NCBI GenBank assembly: GCA_022710255.1
Contig: JAKLHG010000208.1
Location: forward strand, 1-6,891
Reading direction: 5' to 3'
Origin: Candidatus Hydrogenedentota bacterium
GTDB lineage: Bacteria; Hydrogenedentota; Hydrogenedentia; Hydrogenedentales; CAITNO01
DNA length: 6,891 nucleotides
Of this stretch, positions 6,060-6,891 are shown in pieces. Below the pieces are notes generated by a model that saw only the letters and a program-made list of their open reading frames with translations, had not been told where the DNA came from and did not search any database. The position numbers and the translations under genes are program-made. Position 1 is the stretch's first letter. Every line of letters begins with the position of its first letter.

Positions 6060-6891
6060 TCATCCGTGTCCATGCCTCGGCAACACAACTCTGAAAGTCG
6101 TTCCTGTCGGTCCTTTCGCAGGATCACAGTTGGTTTTCAAGGAAATGTCCCCGTTATGCATTTTCACGATGCCGTAAGTAATGGAAAGGCCCAGTCCGGT
6201 ACCTTTCCCGATGCTTTTCGTGGTAAAGAAAGGTTCAAATACTTTCTTGACAATGTCGTCCGGGATGCCCGGGCCTGTGTCCCGCACCTCAATGGTGACC
6301 TTGTCTTCCTTGTCTAAAAGGGTCACAATCAACTGGCCTTCTTCATCGCCCATGGCGTCGAAGGCATTATTGACGAGGTTGAGAATTACCTGGGTAATCT
6401 GGTCCCGGTCAATATCCACAATGGGATTTTTCATCTGGTCCCGTATTTCCAGGCGAATATTTGCGGGAGCCGGACTGCCCTTGAAGCCGGACTGCACCAC
6501 CTCCATCAGTTTCACCTGCTGACGCAGCACCTTGTTTTGCCGGGCAAAATGAAGCAAACCCGCCACTATCTTTTTACAGCGGTCCGCCTGCTCGGCGATA
6601 GTGGTCAAGTCCTTGCCAAGCCGCTCGGAGTCCGCCAGTTCGCGCTTGAGCAAATGGGAATACATGAGCACAACGCCAAGAGGATTGTTCAATTCATGGG
6701 CGATGCCTGCGGCCAGCTGGCCCATGCTGGCCAATTTTTCCGAGTGCATCAGCGCCTGCTGAGTTTCCTGAAGCTGGTTGTTGGACAGGGCCAAATCGCC
6801 CACGGCCCGTTTCAACTGTTCAATCGTGTAGGGCAGGCACATTTCCGTTTCCGCCAGGCCTTTGCAGATGGCGATAGCATGTTCCCGGCAG
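6060..6891 (-). CDS. Soluble sensor histidine kinase, C-terminal part (5' end outside window)
   Basis: The frame stays open to the right edge, so 276 C-terminal residues are visible and the start is missing. In visible numbering, a short Cys-containing segment (C1, C9, C18) is followed by a coiled-coil helix (about 20-52, rich in Leu, Gln and Glu) and then a HisKA domain with H65 in the GIAHELNNPLG box, preceded by SEKLASMGQLAA. The HATPase domain has N171 and N174/N175, D204-TGPGIP, an F-box FEPFFTTK (218-225) and GKGTGLGL at 228-235. All catalytic boxes are intact, so it should autophosphorylate. The NNPLG and FFTTK forms are typical of NtrB-like kinases. It has no membrane segment in the visible part. 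The signal-sensing domain must lie upstream and cannot be named from here; the cysteines just before the coiled coil could belong to a redox or metal-binding sensor, which is an inference. It is the first visible gene of the signalling cluster and the likely phosphate donor to the receiver 53 bases downstream. Confidence 0.93.
   Translation of the reverse strand, partial: CREHAIAICKGLAETEMCLPYTIEQLKRAVGDLALSNNQLQETQQALMHSEKLASMGQLAAGIAHELNNPLGVVLMYSHLLKRELADSERLGKDLTTIAEQADRCKKIVAGLLHFARQNKVLRQQVKLMEVVQSGFKGSPAPANIRLEIRDQMKNPIVDIDRDQITQVILNLVNNAFDAMGDEEGQLIVTLLDKEDKVTIEVRDTGPGIPDDIVKKVFEPFFTTKSIGKGTGLGLSITYGIVKMHNGDISLKTNCDPAKGPTGTTFRVVLPRHGHG

Noticed and set aside
6008..6127. Longer N-terminus for the 137-residue receiver, starting at 6127
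   Set aside because: It would overlap the kinase gene by 68 bases and add a segment with no structure, while the ATG at 6007 has a good AGGA site.

Overview
The window holds two gene blocks that meet tail to tail near position 4000. The plus-strand block (1 to 3984) encodes the end of a probable TPR-type helical protein, a membrane-anchored SGNH/GDSL hydrolase, and a large polytopic membrane protein that looks like a GT-C-type glycosyltransferase. The minus-strand block (6891 down to 4029) encodes a two-component signalling cluster: a soluble histidine kinase cut by the window edge, a stand-alone receiver, a receiver-histidine kinase hybrid, and a second stand-alone receiver. I saw no RNA genes, mobile elements, CRISPR arrays or long repeats.

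The organism is a bacterium of moderately high GC. Shine-Dalgarno-like sites precede most starts. The glycan-type envelope genes and the receiver-rich kinase cluster suggest a Gram-negative-type, environmental and possibly anaerobic lineage (deltaproteobacterial or PVC/Hydrogenedentes-like). No marker gene is present, so the phylum is a guess.

Plus-strand block: the hydrolase and the GT-C-like protein are 33 bases apart and are probably co-transcribed. Together they suggest assembly or acyl modification of a surface or secreted polysaccharide, but no substrate can be read from the sequence. The hydrolase carries a PAS-like domain between its membrane anchor and its catalytic domain, with a CxxC motif. 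That is the most unusual architecture here.

Minus-strand block: the genes run kinase, receiver, receiver-kinase, receiver, with gaps of 53, 3 and 50 bases, so they form one likely operon whose promoter lies outside the window. No visible protein has a DNA-binding, cyclic-di-GMP or other output domain and none has a membrane segment. The block therefore looks like an internal phosphorylation network for a cytoplasmic cue. Both stand-alone receivers share a non-standard active-site loop (D-x-M-M-E-x4-G), which the hybrid's receiver lacks. I did not find a clearly new system; the best leads are the PAS-SGNH fusion and the output-less multi-receiver kinase cluster.
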